A DNA stretch of 64,000 bases, from the NCBI GenBank assembly GCA_964571135.1, contig CAZMZW010000008.1, forward strand, positions 1 to 64,000, given 5' to 3'. Every line of letters begins with the position of its first letter. Positions within the stretch are counted from its first letter, which is position 1. Shown in pieces: positions 51,796 through 60,955 of the stretch. Origin of the DNA: CAZMZW01 sp964571135 (GTDB lineage Bacteria > Chloroflexota > Anaerolineae > Anaerolineales > Anaerolineaceae). The notes under the pieces are model-generated. The model was not told the DNA's origin and did not search any database. It worked only from the letters and a program-made list of their open reading frames with translations. The translations under genes were made by a program, and so were the position numbers.

Positions 51796-51824
51796 TTGCG
51801 GTAAGTTACGCCTTGTGGTAAACT
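51796..51824 (+). promoter_or_regulatory. Sigma-70 promoter of rpmB
   Basis: TTGCGG (51796-51801), exactly 17 bases, TAAACT (51819-51824) lies about 50 bases before the rpmB start, in the divergent gap with the Asp23 gene. Confidence 0.55.
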
Positions 51825-51874
51825 TCATTTTTATTATCTTTGTATTTTAATCAATATTTGGAAGGAATTTAAAG

Positions 51875-52057
51875 ATGGCTAAGTGTGAACATTGCGGAAA
51901 AACGACAACTTTTGGACATAACCGCAGTTTTTCTATGCGTGCAACTAATCGTAAATTTAGACCGAATCTGCAACGGGTATTGATCTTTGAAAAAGGTATT
52001 AAAGTTCGAAAAACTTTATGCGCCAGGTGTATCCGTACCATGGTAAAAAGTAAATAA
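51875..52057 (+). CDS. rpmB: 50S ribosomal protein L28 (zinc-ribbon form)
   Basis: L28 is a 60-residue component of the large ribosomal subunit. It starts MAKCEHCGKTTTFGHN and ends CARCIRTMVKSK, so it is the Cys+ form with two CxxC pairs that bind zinc. A Cys- paralogue for zinc limitation may exist elsewhere. GGAAGG precedes the ATG. It has its own promoter and ends at the shared terminator. Confidence 0.97.
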   Translation: MAKCEHCGKTTTFGHNRSFSMRATNRKFRPNLQRVLIFEKGIKVRKTLCARCIRTMVKSK

Positions 52058-52071
52058 TTCATGTAACAAAT

Positions 52072-52096
52072 AAAAATGCGGCAAAACCGCATTTTT
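52072..52096. terminator. Bidirectional terminator between rpmB and rpe
   Basis: AAAAATGCGG and CCGCATTTTT form a perfect 10-bp stem around five bases (CAAAA), followed by more T residues on the plus strand; the matching A run serves the minus strand. The rpe stop codon overlaps its right arm. Confidence 0.88.
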
Positions 52097-52754
52097 ATTT
52101 TAAAACCTCATTTAATTCCTGGATTGATAAGGTAATACCTCTTGGATTTGAGAATATTGCAGCTCCGACAACAAAAAGATCAGCACCGGCTTGATATGCT
52201 AACGGAAGCGTTTGAGCGTTTATTCCACCATCAACCTCAATTATTGGCTTTTTATCCATAGGCTTGATCATTTCTTTGATAGCAGTAATTTTAGAAAGTT
52301 GACTTTGGATAAATGTCTGACCACCAAATCCGGGATTGACTGTCATAACCAGGATCAAATCAATTGAATCCAGCACTGATTTTATACTTTCGATGGGTGT
52401 TCCTGGATTTAGCACGATCCCAGTTTTCATTTTATAACTATTAATGAGTTGAAGAGTCCTGTGAATATTTGGATTATTTTCAATATGAACACTAATCCCT
52501 GTTGAGCCAAATGTTGCACACGACTCAATATAATTATCAGGATTTTCCACCATCAAGTGAGTTTCCAGGGGGAGAGAAGAGGTTTTTTGGCATGATTGGA
52601 TAATAAACGGCCCAACAGAAATATTTGGAACGAAATGCCCATCCATAATATCAATGTGCAGTTGTTCAACCCCTGCCTTTTCAACTTCTGAAATTTGATC
52701 ATTCAAAAAGCAGAAATCTGCATTTAATATTGAGGCCGATATCCTGATTTTCAT
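52095..52754 (-). CDS. rpe: Ribulose-phosphate 3-epimerase
   Basis: Rpe interconverts ribulose-5-phosphate and xylulose-5-phosphate in the pentose phosphate pathway. The 219-residue TIM-barrel protein shows ISASILNADF at the start, the metal-binding HIDIMDGHFVPN, VMTVNPGFGGQ and EVDGGIN. The frame opens at 52772, but the family starts at MKIRISASIL, so ATG 52754 is preferred although neither start has a strong ribosome binding site. Its stop overlaps the rpmB/rpe terminator. Confidence 0.95.
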   Translation of the reverse strand: MKIRISASILNADFCFLNDQISEVEKAGVEQLHIDIMDGHFVPNISVGPFIIQSCQKTSSLPLETHLMVENPDNYIESCATFGSTGISVHIENNPNIHRTLQLINSYKMKTGIVLNPGTPIESIKSVLDSIDLILVMTVNPGFGGQTFIQSQLSKITAIKEMIKPMDKKPIIEVDGGINAQTLPLAYQAGADLFVVGAAIFSNPRGITLSIQELNEVLK

Positions 52755-52823
52755 TATTGTTAAATTATACATCAGGCATTCTCATGAATCAGATATAATT
52801 TTCTAAGACTGTTATATAAACTC

Positions 52824-53303
52824 ATGAAGATTCTAAAGGCCTATTTTTCAAAAACTATTGTAATTAGTGGATTTATAGTGTTTGTTTTTCTTTTGATTGG
52901 ATTTGTATCATTGGCCTCTCTTTTTATTCCTCCATCAGAGATAATTCCTAATGTTGAATCCAAGATAACAATTATTGCGTATAGCACAATAACACCAGAA
53001 ACATCTACAAAAGACCAAGTATCGCCTATAACGCCAAGTCCTGATCCAAACAATATTATTTTTGCTAAAGGATTTAAAGTTAATATTCATGGAACAGAAG
53101 GAGAGGGTTTACGTCTCCATCAATCGGCAGGACAGGAGAGCCCCACAGTGTACCTGGCAAATGAAGGTGATATGTATCTTATTACTGAAGGACCCATAAT
53201 AACCGGTGGGTATGTCTGGTGGCAAATACGCTCTCTGACCATTGAAACAAATTTTGGTTGGGCTGTCCAGGATTTTCTTAAGGTTAATATTCTAAATCAA
53301 TAA
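52824..53303 (+). CDS. Membrane-anchored SH3b-like domain protein
   Basis: This 159-residue protein has an N-terminal membrane segment (about 12-36), a Pro/Thr/Ser-rich linker (37-75), and an extracytoplasmic SH3b-like domain (about 82-159): GLRLHQSAGQESPTVYLA, then YLITEG and WWQIRS ... GWAVQDFL, the usual motif order. SH3b domains often bind cell-wall peptide. It is 21 bases upstream of moxR, so probably in the same operon; function is otherwise unknown. Confidence 0.75.
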   Translation: MKILKAYFSKTIVISGFIVFVFLLIGFVSLASLFIPPSEIIPNVESKITIIAYSTITPETSTKDQVSPITPSPDPNNIIFAKGFKVNIHGTEGEGLRLHQSAGQESPTVYLANEGDMYLITEGPIITGGYVWWQIRSLTIETNFGWAVQDFLKVNILNQ

Positions 53304-53324
53304 ACCAATATTAATGGTGGTTTT

Positions 53325-54266
53325 ATGGATATAAAAATCATTAGCGGTTTTCGTGACAAGTTATTGAACAACCTTGAGAAGGTGATACTGGGGAAAAATG
53401 AGGTGCTCAATTTAGTAATCATGGGGCTTATTTGCCGCGGTCATTTATTAATTGATGATGTTCCTGGTGTAGGGAAAACGGTGCTGGCAAAAAGCCTGGC
53501 CATTTCACTAGGTAGCCGTTTTCGCCGTATTCAATTTACCCCGGATATGTTGCCGAGTGATATTACGGGCGTATCTTTTTATAATCAAAAAAATAAGGAT
53601 TTTGAATTTCGCCCAGGCCCTATAATGACAGAAATTATTTTGGCAGATGAAATTAATCGAGCTACTCCAAAAACGCAATCTGCCTTGCTGGAGGCGATGG
53701 AGGAAAGGCAGGTTACTGTTGATGGTATCACTCATCCATTGCCAACAACCTTCATGGTAATAGGAACACAGAATCCCATTGAATATGAAGGTACTTTCCC
53801 GTTACCCGAAGGTCAGCTTGACCGATTTTTATTGAAAATTAAAATTGGTTATCCCTCAGTTTCCAATGAAATTCTGATTTTAGAATCGCAACAATTTAAC
53901 CACCCGATTGAAGTATTAAAGGCTGTTATAACACAGAAAGAATTAATCACTATTCAGAAGGCAGTGAAAGAAGTATATGTTTCAGACGCATTGAAGAAAT
54001 ATCTTGTCAGGATTATTAAAGCAACCAGAGAAAATGATGATATTTATTTGGGTGCTTCCCCACGAGGCAGCCTGGGATTGTTTAGAATGGGACAAGCGTT
54101 CGCCGCATTAAATGGACGGGAATACATAATCCCTGATGATTTGAAAGAAATTGCGGTGCAAGTTCTTTCCCATCGAATAGTAATTCAACCAGGGGCCCGC
54201 ATAAAAAATCTTTCACCTGAACTGGTGATACAGGAGATCCTTGATCAAGTTCCGGTGAATGGATAA
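53325..54266 (+). CDS. MoxR-family AAA+ ATPase
   Basis: MoxR ATPases act as chaperones for maturation of exported or metal-containing complexes, usually with a DUF58 partner. The 313-residue protein has Walker A GVGKT (in DDVPGVGKTVLAKS), Walker B ILADEINRA, and sensor 1 GTQNPIEYEGTFPLPEGQLDRF. Start ATG has GGTGG upstream. The DUF58 gene begins directly after its stop codon. Confidence 0.94.
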   Translation: MDIKIISGFRDKLLNNLEKVILGKNEVLNLVIMGLICRGHLLIDDVPGVGKTVLAKSLAISLGSRFRRIQFTPDMLPSDITGVSFYNQKNKDFEFRPGPIMTEIILADEINRATPKTQSALLEAMEERQVTVDGITHPLPTTFMVIGTQNPIEYEGTFPLPEGQLDRFLLKIKIGYPSVSNEILILESQQFNHPIEVLKAVITQKELITIQKAVKEVYVSDALKKYLVRIIKATRENDDIYLGASPRGSLGLFRMGQAFAALNGREYIIPDDLKEIAVQVLSHRIVIQPGARIKNLSPELVIQEILDQVPVNG

Positions 54267-55550
54267 TTGCATACAAATAATTTGATATTGAAGATTAGAA
54301 GCAGATTCTGGATTATCCTCGGTATTCTAATAATTTCTCTAATGGGCTGGATATTTATTAAAGATGAAATTTTTCTTCAATTAACCAGTCTAAGTTCATT
54401 TATCATCATAACCTGCTTTATTTGGACTTATTTATCAGTCAGACAAATAGATGTCAGCAGAAAATCAAGAATTTATCGCCAAAACGTTGGGGAATATTTT
54501 GAGGAATATTTTGAAATAAGAAATAAACTACCTATCTGGCGTTTCTGGCTTGAGATTACAGATCATTCCAACCTGGAGAATTTTTTTGTTTCGCGTGTTA
54601 TAAGTTCACTGGGTCCTAATCAGTTGCGGAGCTTTAGCTCATATACCTTGCTGAGAAAACGCGGTGCATTTTATTTGGGACCTATTAGTATTACTTCCGG
54701 GGATCCATTTGGACTTTTCTTTTCAAGAATTGAAATAGAAAATGAAGTCGTTCTACTTGTTTACCCTTTTTATGAATTACTAAAACAACATACACTTCAT
54801 TTTGGAATGCTTATGGGGGGGAATTCATTAAAAAGACCATCATTGGAAACAACTCCTCATGCTGCCGGAATACGCGAATATTATCCGGGAGACCCCTTAA
54901 ACAGAATTCACTGGCTCAGTTCCATTAGAAAAAATCAGATCATGGTTAAAGAATTCGACCAGGATCCTCAAGCCAGTGTATGGATCTATCTGGACGGGCA
55001 ACAAATGATTAACACTTCTATAGAAGTTCGAAAAGAAAATGAGCGGGAAGGGAAACTCTGGATGTATAAAAAAAGGTCAGATATCCGGCTGCCCTGTGAT
55101 ACGTTTGAATATGCTGTGAGCATTACTGCTTCACTCTCAGAATATTTTATTAAACAAGGACGTTCTGTAGGATTTTGCTGTTCGGGAAAGAAAATTGAGG
55201 TTTTATCATCTGACAAGGGGGAGAGGCAATTAACCAAAATTCTTGAAGTATTAACCTTTTTGAAATCTAATGGTGATTTATCCATTCGGCGTCTTGTTGA
55301 AACTAAAATTCAATCTCAAAGTATTGGGACGACTGTAATCCTGATTACAACATCTGCTGCTTTGGAATTGCGCGAAGCAGTCGAAATGATCAAACAAAGA
55401 GGCTTTTATCCAATATTGATCATTCTTGATGCAATTTCATTCGGAGTTAAAAGTAATCCAATAAATAAACAGGATGCTATGATAGATTCGAAAATATCAA
55501 TTATAAAAATAAAATTTGGAGAAAAGATAAAAGATGTTCTCCAAAAGTAG
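54267..55550 (+). CDS. DUF58 domain protein with N-terminal membrane helices
   Basis: This 427-residue protein has two hydrophobic segments (about 13-30 and 36-55), then a central region with the DUF58 signature GIREYYPGDPLNRIHW (about 205-220), and a C-terminal von Willebrand A-like domain. DUF58 proteins pair with MoxR ATPases. The start is TTG at 54267 immediately after the moxR stop; this is uncertain, but no ATG fits before the first helix. No transglutaminase gene follows, which many such operons have. It is convergent with the second lon. Confidence 0.87.
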   Translation: MHTNNLILKIRSRFWIILGILIISLMGWIFIKDEIFLQLTSLSSFIIITCFIWTYLSVRQIDVSRKSRIYRQNVGEYFEEYFEIRNKLPIWRFWLEITDHSNLENFFVSRVISSLGPNQLRSFSSYTLLRKRGAFYLGPISITSGDPFGLFFSRIEIENEVVLLVYPFYELLKQHTLHFGMLMGGNSLKRPSLETTPHAAGIREYYPGDPLNRIHWLSSIRKNQIMVKEFDQDPQASVWIYLDGQQMINTSIEVRKENEREGKLWMYKKRSDIRLPCDTFEYAVSITASLSEYFIKQGRSVGFCCSGKKIEVLSSDKGERQLTKILEVLTFLKSNGDLSIRRLVETKIQSQSIGTTVILITTSAALELREAVEMIKQRGFYPILIILDAISFGVKSNPINKQDAMIDSKISIIKIKFGEKIKDVLQK

Positions 55551-55571
55551 ATAAAACAGCTAAACTATTGG

Positions 55572-58043
55572 TTATCGCTTTCTGCTCTTATTTGTGCTTG
55601 TATCCAGGGATTGGGATAGTACCTGAGAAATGTGATCGACTGGAATAAATTGGACAACTTTCTTAATCTCTTCGGGTATTTCTTTAAGGTCACCCTCATT
55701 TTCTTTTGGCAGAAATACAGTTTTCAACCCCGCCCGATGAGCCGCAAGCATTTTTTCTTTAATGCCTCCAACTGGTAAAATTTGACCTCGCAAGGATATC
55801 TCTCCTGTCATTCCATATCCTGGTTTGACTGGACGATTAGTTAGTAACGAGGTCAAAGCTGTGACTATAGTGATCCCGGCGGAAGGACCGTCTTTCGGTT
55901 GTGCGCCAGCAGGGATATGCAAATGAATATCAGTTTTTTCATAAAAATCCGGGGGGATTCTTAATTCTTCTGCATGTGACCGAACATAGGAAAGGGCTGC
56001 CTGCGCTGATTCCTGCATTACATTACCGACAGAGCCGGTAATTGTAAATTGCTTATCACCCGGCATTTTTGTAGCTTCGATAAAAAGTACTTCTCCACCT
56101 GTTGGAGTCCATGCTAAACCAGTGACGACACCAGGAATCGAAGTACGTTTTATGATTTCTTCGGTGTTTCTAAATTTAGGTTGTCCCAGCTTTTCCTGAA
56201 TTTGTGCTGGAGTAACACTTCTTATTTTGCGTATAGATTTCACATTATGCGTAATGACTTTTCGACAGATGGAGCCAATTTCTCTTTCGAGATTACGTAC
56301 ACCTGATTCCCGAGTGTAAAAACGGATAATTGAGTGTATTGATCGATCTGAAAAAGCGACTTCATTAGTACGTAATCCATTCTCACGCAATTGTCTTGGA
56401 ATTAAGTACCCTTTGGCAATTGAGATTTTTTCATTTTCCGTATAACCAGAAAGGCGGATCACTTCCATCCTATCCAGAAGTGGAGCTGGAATCGTTTCCA
56501 CCTGATTGGCTGTTGTAATGAACATGACCTGGGATAGATCAAATGCTACGTCTAAATAATTATCTCTGAACTCAGCATTCTGTTCAGGGTCTAACACTTC
56601 CAAGAGAGCGGATGCTGGATCACCATGAAAATCATAAGTCAATTTATCAATCTCATCCAGCATGAATACCGGATTTTTCGAGCCAGATCTTCGAAGTGAT
56701 TGAATAATTCTCCCGGGCATTGCTCCGATATAGGTACGTCGATGACCTCGAATTTCTGCCTCGTCTTTCATTCCTCCAAGAGATGTGCGAATGAATTTTC
56801 GGCCGAGGGCTCGGGCGATTGACTGTCCGAGAGAAGTCTTACCAACCCCGGGTGGCCCTATAAAGCATAAAATAACACCTTCTCTTTCCCGGCGAATGAG
56901 GTCTTTTGAAGGTTTCTTACGGAATTCCTCTTTTCTTTCCAGGCGCAGCTTGCGAACAGCCAGGTATTCCAGGATCCTTTCTTTTATATCTTTTAGACCA
57001 AAATGGTCAGTATCTAGAACATCACGAGCATGGTTAATATCAAGATTATCAGTATTTGTTTTAGACCAGGGTAGTTCCACCAACCATTCCAGGTAAGAAC
57101 GGATTACGCCATATTCAGGTGAAGAAGTTGGTATGCGCGATAAACGTTCCAATTCCCGTCCGGCCTGGATATTAGCTTCCTCAGACATTTCTGCATCTTT
57201 GATCTTTTTCTGAAATTCAACGTAATCAGAGGCCTGAGCGTCAGCGTCACCCAATTCTTTTTGAATTGCTTTAAGTTGTTCGCGCAGAAAATAGTCCCGC
57301 TGAACCTTTTCTATTTCCACACGGGCATCATTCTGGATCTTATGGCTGAGATCAAGCACTTCACTTTCCCGGGTTAATATTGCCACTAATTTGTGCAATT
57401 TTTCTTTCGGAGAATCCATTTCTAATATTTCTTGGGCATCTTTGATCTCCATCCGTTGAAAATTGGCTATGTTATAGACAGTGGCTAATGGATCCTGAAT
57501 GGAATTAATAGAGGTAACCAATTCTCGTGGAATCGAAGTGATCATTTCAGCGATATGGGTAAATTGATCATGCGCATTTCTGGATAAAGCCTCCAGTTCA
57601 AGCCCGGTTTCAGGTTTTTCCGGATCTGGAAAAATGGAAGCTTTTAGATAAGGTTCAGTCTGGATATATTCCTTAATTCGAAATCGCGAGATACCCTGGA
57701 TGAGCAACTGGAGGGAACCGTTAGGAGCTTTAAACATACGGTGAATCAATACAGCAGTACCTATCTGATAAAGATATTCAGGACCGGGCGATTCAAGATT
57801 GGCATCTTTTGAGGTGACCAATCCGACGATCCTATCGCCTGCCATAATCTCTTCAATCAGGCGAATTGAGCGCGGTTGACCTATGGTTAAAGGCACCGCT
57901 GTTTGCGGGTAGACGACCAGACCTCGTAAAGGTAATATGGGTAATATTTCTGGTAAGGATTTTGGATTTTCTAAAAGCTTGGAAGAGTTTAGGCTGTGGT
58001 TAAATCCTGAGTCATTTAAATCATTAAGATCAAAGTTAATCAT
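55572..58043 (-). CDS. lon: ATP-dependent protease La (second Lon copy)
   Basis: This is a complete second Lon of 823 residues, with Walker A GPPGVGKT, Walker B FMLDEID, and dyad S721 in PKDGPSAG and K764 in KEKMLAA, again 43 apart. The N-terminus has a polar extension before LPILPLRGLVVYPQTAVPL, the normal start of the substrate domain. By eye it is closer to canonical Lon than the copy at 42924. AAGGT precedes the ATG, slightly far. No CIRCE or HAIR heat-shock operator was recognised in the 168 bases upstream. Confidence 0.96.
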   Translation of the reverse strand: MINFDLNDLNDSGFNHSLNSSKLLENPKSLPEILPILPLRGLVVYPQTAVPLTIGQPRSIRLIEEIMAGDRIVGLVTSKDANLESPGPEYLYQIGTAVLIHRMFKAPNGSLQLLIQGISRFRIKEYIQTEPYLKASIFPDPEKPETGLELEALSRNAHDQFTHIAEMITSIPRELVTSINSIQDPLATVYNIANFQRMEIKDAQEILEMDSPKEKLHKLVAILTRESEVLDLSHKIQNDARVEIEKVQRDYFLREQLKAIQKELGDADAQASDYVEFQKKIKDAEMSEEANIQAGRELERLSRIPTSSPEYGVIRSYLEWLVELPWSKTNTDNLDINHARDVLDTDHFGLKDIKERILEYLAVRKLRLERKEEFRKKPSKDLIRREREGVILCFIGPPGVGKTSLGQSIARALGRKFIRTSLGGMKDEAEIRGHRRTYIGAMPGRIIQSLRRSGSKNPVFMLDEIDKLTYDFHGDPASALLEVLDPEQNAEFRDNYLDVAFDLSQVMFITTANQVETIPAPLLDRMEVIRLSGYTENEKISIAKGYLIPRQLRENGLRTNEVAFSDRSIHSIIRFYTRESGVRNLEREIGSICRKVITHNVKSIRKIRSVTPAQIQEKLGQPKFRNTEEIIKRTSIPGVVTGLAWTPTGGEVLFIEATKMPGDKQFTITGSVGNVMQESAQAALSYVRSHAEELRIPPDFYEKTDIHLHIPAGAQPKDGPSAGITIVTALTSLLTNRPVKPGYGMTGEISLRGQILPVGGIKEKMLAAHRAGLKTVFLPKENEGDLKEIPEEIKKVVQFIPVDHISQVLSQSLDTSTNKSRKR

Positions 58044-58211
58044 TCTTAAATAATACCTTCAATTATCAAATCTGGTTATAAGTTGTTGATTAGAAATTGT
58101 TTTTTCCCCTAAATTGTAAGATTTAATTTCAATCGCTATTATGCAATTAGAACAATAATAATTCTATATATTAATGAAAAAATTTGTCTTGGTAAATAAA
58201 TATATTCAATT

Positions 58212-58739
58212 TTATTCTACGTCCAAGGCTGATTTTGCTGCATTTAATACCACCTTGTAGTCTGGTTCGATTCCCAGTTCAGGCAGGTAATTAACATATG
58301 TAAAAAAACAATTTTTATTAATCACAAACACTGCCCGGCGCAAGATCCGGGGTTCTTTGAGCAGGCAGGCATATCTTTCTCCAAATTCAAGGTCATGGTG
58401 GTCAGATATGACCATAATTTGGTCAATTCCGGCTGCACCACACCATCGTTTCTGGGCGAACGGTAAATCAGTACTGATCACAATAATTGCAATATCCTTG
58501 GATAATGCAGATGCTTCAAGGTTGAATTTTCTTGTTTCCCTATCACAGACATCGGTATCAAGAGAGGGGACTGCTGCAATGATCCGGACTTTCCCTTTTG
58601 TATTTTCCAACACTGGGATTTGTTCCCATTCTTGTGTCGTTGCATGGAATTCTGGTGCCGATTGACCGACTTGCATATCGTTTCCCTGGACGGAAACGTC
58701 TTTTCCGTGAAATTTTAAAATCCCATGTCTTTCAATCAT
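58212..58739 (-). CDS. tpx: Thiol peroxidase (Tpx)
   Basis: Tpx is an atypical two-Cys peroxiredoxin reducing lipid and hydrogen peroxides. The 175-residue protein has the peroxidatic C65 in LDTDVCDRETR and the resolving C100 in FAQKRWCGAAGI, matching C61 and C95 of E. coli Tpx. AGGAGA precedes the ATG. The tRNA-Arg gene lies just upstream on the same strand. Confidence 0.96.
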   Translation of the reverse strand: MIERHGILKFHGKDVSVQGNDMQVGQSAPEFHATTQEWEQIPVLENTKGKVRIIAAVPSLDTDVCDRETRKFNLEASALSKDIAIIVISTDLPFAQKRWCGAAGIDQIMVISDHHDLEFGERYACLLKEPRILRRAVFVINKNCFFTYVNYLPELGIEPDYKVVLNAAKSALDVE

Positions 58740-58766
58740 TCTTATTTCTCCTAATAATATTTATAG

Positions 58767-58840
58767 CGCCCCCGGTGGGATTCGAACCCACAACCGCCGG
58801 ATTAGAAGTCCGATGCGCTGTCCATTTGCGCCACGAGGGC
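58767..58840 (-). tRNA. tRNA-Arg (UCU)
   Basis: On the minus strand the 74-base sequence folds as a tRNA. The acceptor stem is GCCCTCG with CGGGGGC, the T arm is GTGGG-TTCGAAT-CCCAC, and the anticodon stem is TCGGA/TCCGG with loop CTTCTAA, so the anticodon is TCT (reads AGA/AGG). No 3' CCA is encoded. It ends 27 bases before tpx. Confidence 0.95.
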
Positions 58841-58856
58841 TAATCTTAGCTTCTCT

Positions 58857-58862
58857 ATTATA
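58857..58862 (-). promoter_or_regulatory. Candidate -10 box of the tRNA-Arg gene
   Basis: A perfect TATAAT on the minus strand lies 17 bases upstream of the mature tRNA 5' end. No good -35 hexamer at 16-18 bases was found. Confidence 0.35.
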
Positions 58863-58940
58863 AACAATATTAATCAGAAAATATTGACCAATGATTAATT
58901 TTTCAAAATGATTTATAAGATTTCAATATGTATATAAATA

Positions 58941-58971
58941 ATAGGCCAGGAAATCAATTATCCTGGCCTAT
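58941..58971 (-). terminator. Terminator-like hairpin after the ABC lipoprotein gene
   Basis: ATAGGCCAGGA and TCCTGGCCTAT form a perfect 11-bp stem around nine bases. It is 21 bases past the stop of the minus-strand lipoprotein gene and followed on that strand by a loose T-rich tract (TATTATTT), so it probably ends the ABC operon. Confidence 0.75.
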
Positions 58972-58992
58972 CTCTAACCGAATTAAATAAAT

Positions 58993-60093
58993 TTACTGAG
59001 CTGCGATTGCAGTCCATCCATCCACAATGGCTTTGATTGCTTTAGAGAAGCCATCTAAACCGGATGGAAAATGTAGATTGCCATAGGCGCTTTCGGGAAG
59101 CAGCTTGGCTTTGATATCAGCTGGCAGGACTACATCTGAGCGAGCGGGATGGGCATAGCCTTTTGCTAAAAGAACCTGGCCTTCATCAGACAATAGATAA
59201 TCCTGGGATAGCTTGGCTGCATTCGGATGAGGTGCTAGTGCATTGATATATTCTGCGAAAAGCATACCAATGGTTGCATCCTTGGGGATCACAACCTGCA
59301 GCGGCAGGCCGGTGGCGTCCCGTTTTGCAAAACCATCGAAATCATATACGATGGAGATTGGGCATTCACCTTTTTGGACAGATGCAACGTTTAGTACAAC
59401 ACCTTTGCGCCAGTTGCCATCATCACGTAGTTTCTTGAAGTAGTCCAATCCAGGTTGAACATTGGTTTCGCTGCCGCCATGAGCATAAGCTGCTGCTAAG
59501 ACAGATCCGGTAGCGTAAGTTGATTTGTTGGGATCGCGGCTGCAGACCATATCCTTGTACTCAGGTTTCAACAGATCATCCCAAGTCTGTGGGATATTCT
59601 TTACCTTATCGGAATTGACCAGGAAACTGATCGCGCCCCAATAGGCAACTACCCAGCGGCCATCCGCATCTTTAAAGTTGGCAGGGATTTTTGCGAAGGA
59701 TGTGTTTTTATAGGGTAAGGCAAGATTATTTTCGATCAATTTGCCAACAAAATCGAAACCAATATCCGCGATATCCATCACTGGGGCGCTTTTCTCTGCC
59801 AATAGCTTGGTGATCTGTTCAGCGCTGGTCATATCAGTGTCGGTATGGACCACACTGAATTTGGCTTGCATGTTCTTGAAGATCTCTCCAAGATTTACCC
59901 AGTCATCGGTCATGCCATAGCTGACCAATTGACCTTCTTTTTTAGCGCCCGCTAATTTCAATGCTTCAGGATCTTCAGTAGCGACTACTACAGGTTTTGC
60001 TGGAGCTGGAGCCTGGGTTGCAGGTGTTGCGCATCCAACCAATGGGATCACCAGAAGAGCAGCGACCAAAATGAACGCAAATACTTTTTTCAT
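58993..60093 (-). CDS. ABC transporter substrate-binding lipoprotein (class 1 extracellular solute-binding)
   Basis: This 366-residue binding protein has a lipoprotein signal (KKVFAFILVAALLVIPLVGC) with a VGC lipobox, a short Ala/Pro-rich linker, and the two-lobed fold of family 1 binding proteins; the EALKLAGAKKEGQLVSYG start and INALAPHPNAAKL are typical of the Fe3+/2-aminoethylphosphonate/thiamine/spermidine-like group. The start is ATG 60093, with AAGGAG upstream, rather than the longer frame at 60135. It is the last gene of the operon. The substrate cannot be assigned. Confidence 0.9.
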   Translation of the reverse strand: MKKVFAFILVAALLVIPLVGCATPATQAPAPAKPVVVATEDPEALKLAGAKKEGQLVSYGMTDDWVNLGEIFKNMQAKFSVVHTDTDMTSAEQITKLLAEKSAPVMDIADIGFDFVGKLIENNLALPYKNTSFAKIPANFKDADGRWVVAYWGAISFLVNSDKVKNIPQTWDDLLKPEYKDMVCSRDPNKSTYATGSVLAAAYAHGGSETNVQPGLDYFKKLRDDGNWRKGVVLNVASVQKGECPISIVYDFDGFAKRDATGLPLQVVIPKDATIGMLFAEYINALAPHPNAAKLSQDYLLSDEGQVLLAKGYAHPARSDVVLPADIKAKLLPESAYGNLHFPSGLDGFSKAIKAIVDGWTAIAAQ

Positions 60094-60145
60094 TTCTTTC
60101 TCCTTAAACATATTTTTTACACGAAATTGATCCAAATTACTTTTT

Positions 60146-60955
60146 TTAGTGCCCGATTATGGTTGTGGTTTCTTTACCTCCTTTACTGGTTACCCAGATG
60201 ATGATTAATGAAGCTGCCCATGCAACCAGAAAACTAACAACGGCAAGGGCGCTCGCCTGACGTCCATCCTGTCTAGTAAATTCGACAAGATATATTGGGA
60301 AAGTTTTAAAACGCGTTCCGACCAATAAATTGGTTAAAGTAAATTCTGCGAAAACTGTGGAAAACACCAATAAACATCCGCTGATAATACCTGGCATGAT
60401 GTTGGGGATGATCACTCGAGAAAGAATAACCCAGATGCTGGCGCCCATACTTTGAGCAGCTTCTGTCAATACCCGAAAATCAATTGCATCCAGTGCATTG
60501 ACCACAGGGCGGTACATAAAAGGAAGAGATAACACCATGCAGGCAGCAACAAGGATTGCAGGTCGATTAATGATGGGTAATGGGATTTGGGCATAAAAGC
60601 GGATCAAAGCTAACGCGAGAATAACTCCAGGCACGCCAAATGAAAAACTGGTAATTAATTCAATAATGGGTTTTGCTTTAGGTACGCGCAATCGCATCCA
60701 AAAAACGGTCGGCGTCACTAAAACCAGGAGACAAAACATGGTTGAAAGTGAAACCAGAAATGAATTTTTCAAAGTCAGAAGAAAATTCTGATTGGATATA
60801 ACCGCATGCCACCAATTTAATGTATAACCTTCTGGCCAAAGAGATCGATCCCAACGAATGGAGACTGAAAACACCAGGGTGGCAAGCAGTGGAACAATCA
60901 TAAAAATTATGAAAAGTGAGAGAACAAGAGTACGCCAAAGTGCCTTTGGTTTCAT
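60146..60955 (-). CDS. ABC transporter permease (second)
   Basis: This 269-residue inner-membrane protein has six hydrophobic segments and the EAAxxxGA-type loop that docks the ATPase (EAAQSMGASIWVILSRVIIPNI). The start is ATG 60955 with a GGAAGG site, overlapping the first permease gene by four bases. It pairs with the upstream permease to form the channel. Confidence 0.92.
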   Translation of the reverse strand: MKPKALWRTLVLSLFIIFMIVPLLATLVFSVSIRWDRSLWPEGYTLNWWHAVISNQNFLLTLKNSFLVSLSTMFCLLVLVTPTVFWMRLRVPKAKPIIELITSFSFGVPGVILALALIRFYAQIPLPIINRPAILVAACMVLSLPFMYRPVVNALDAIDFRVLTEAAQSMGASIWVILSRVIIPNIMPGIISGCLLVFSTVFAEFTLTNLLVGTRFKTFPIYLVEFTRQDGRQASALAVVSFLVAWAASLIIIWVTSKGGKETTTIIGH

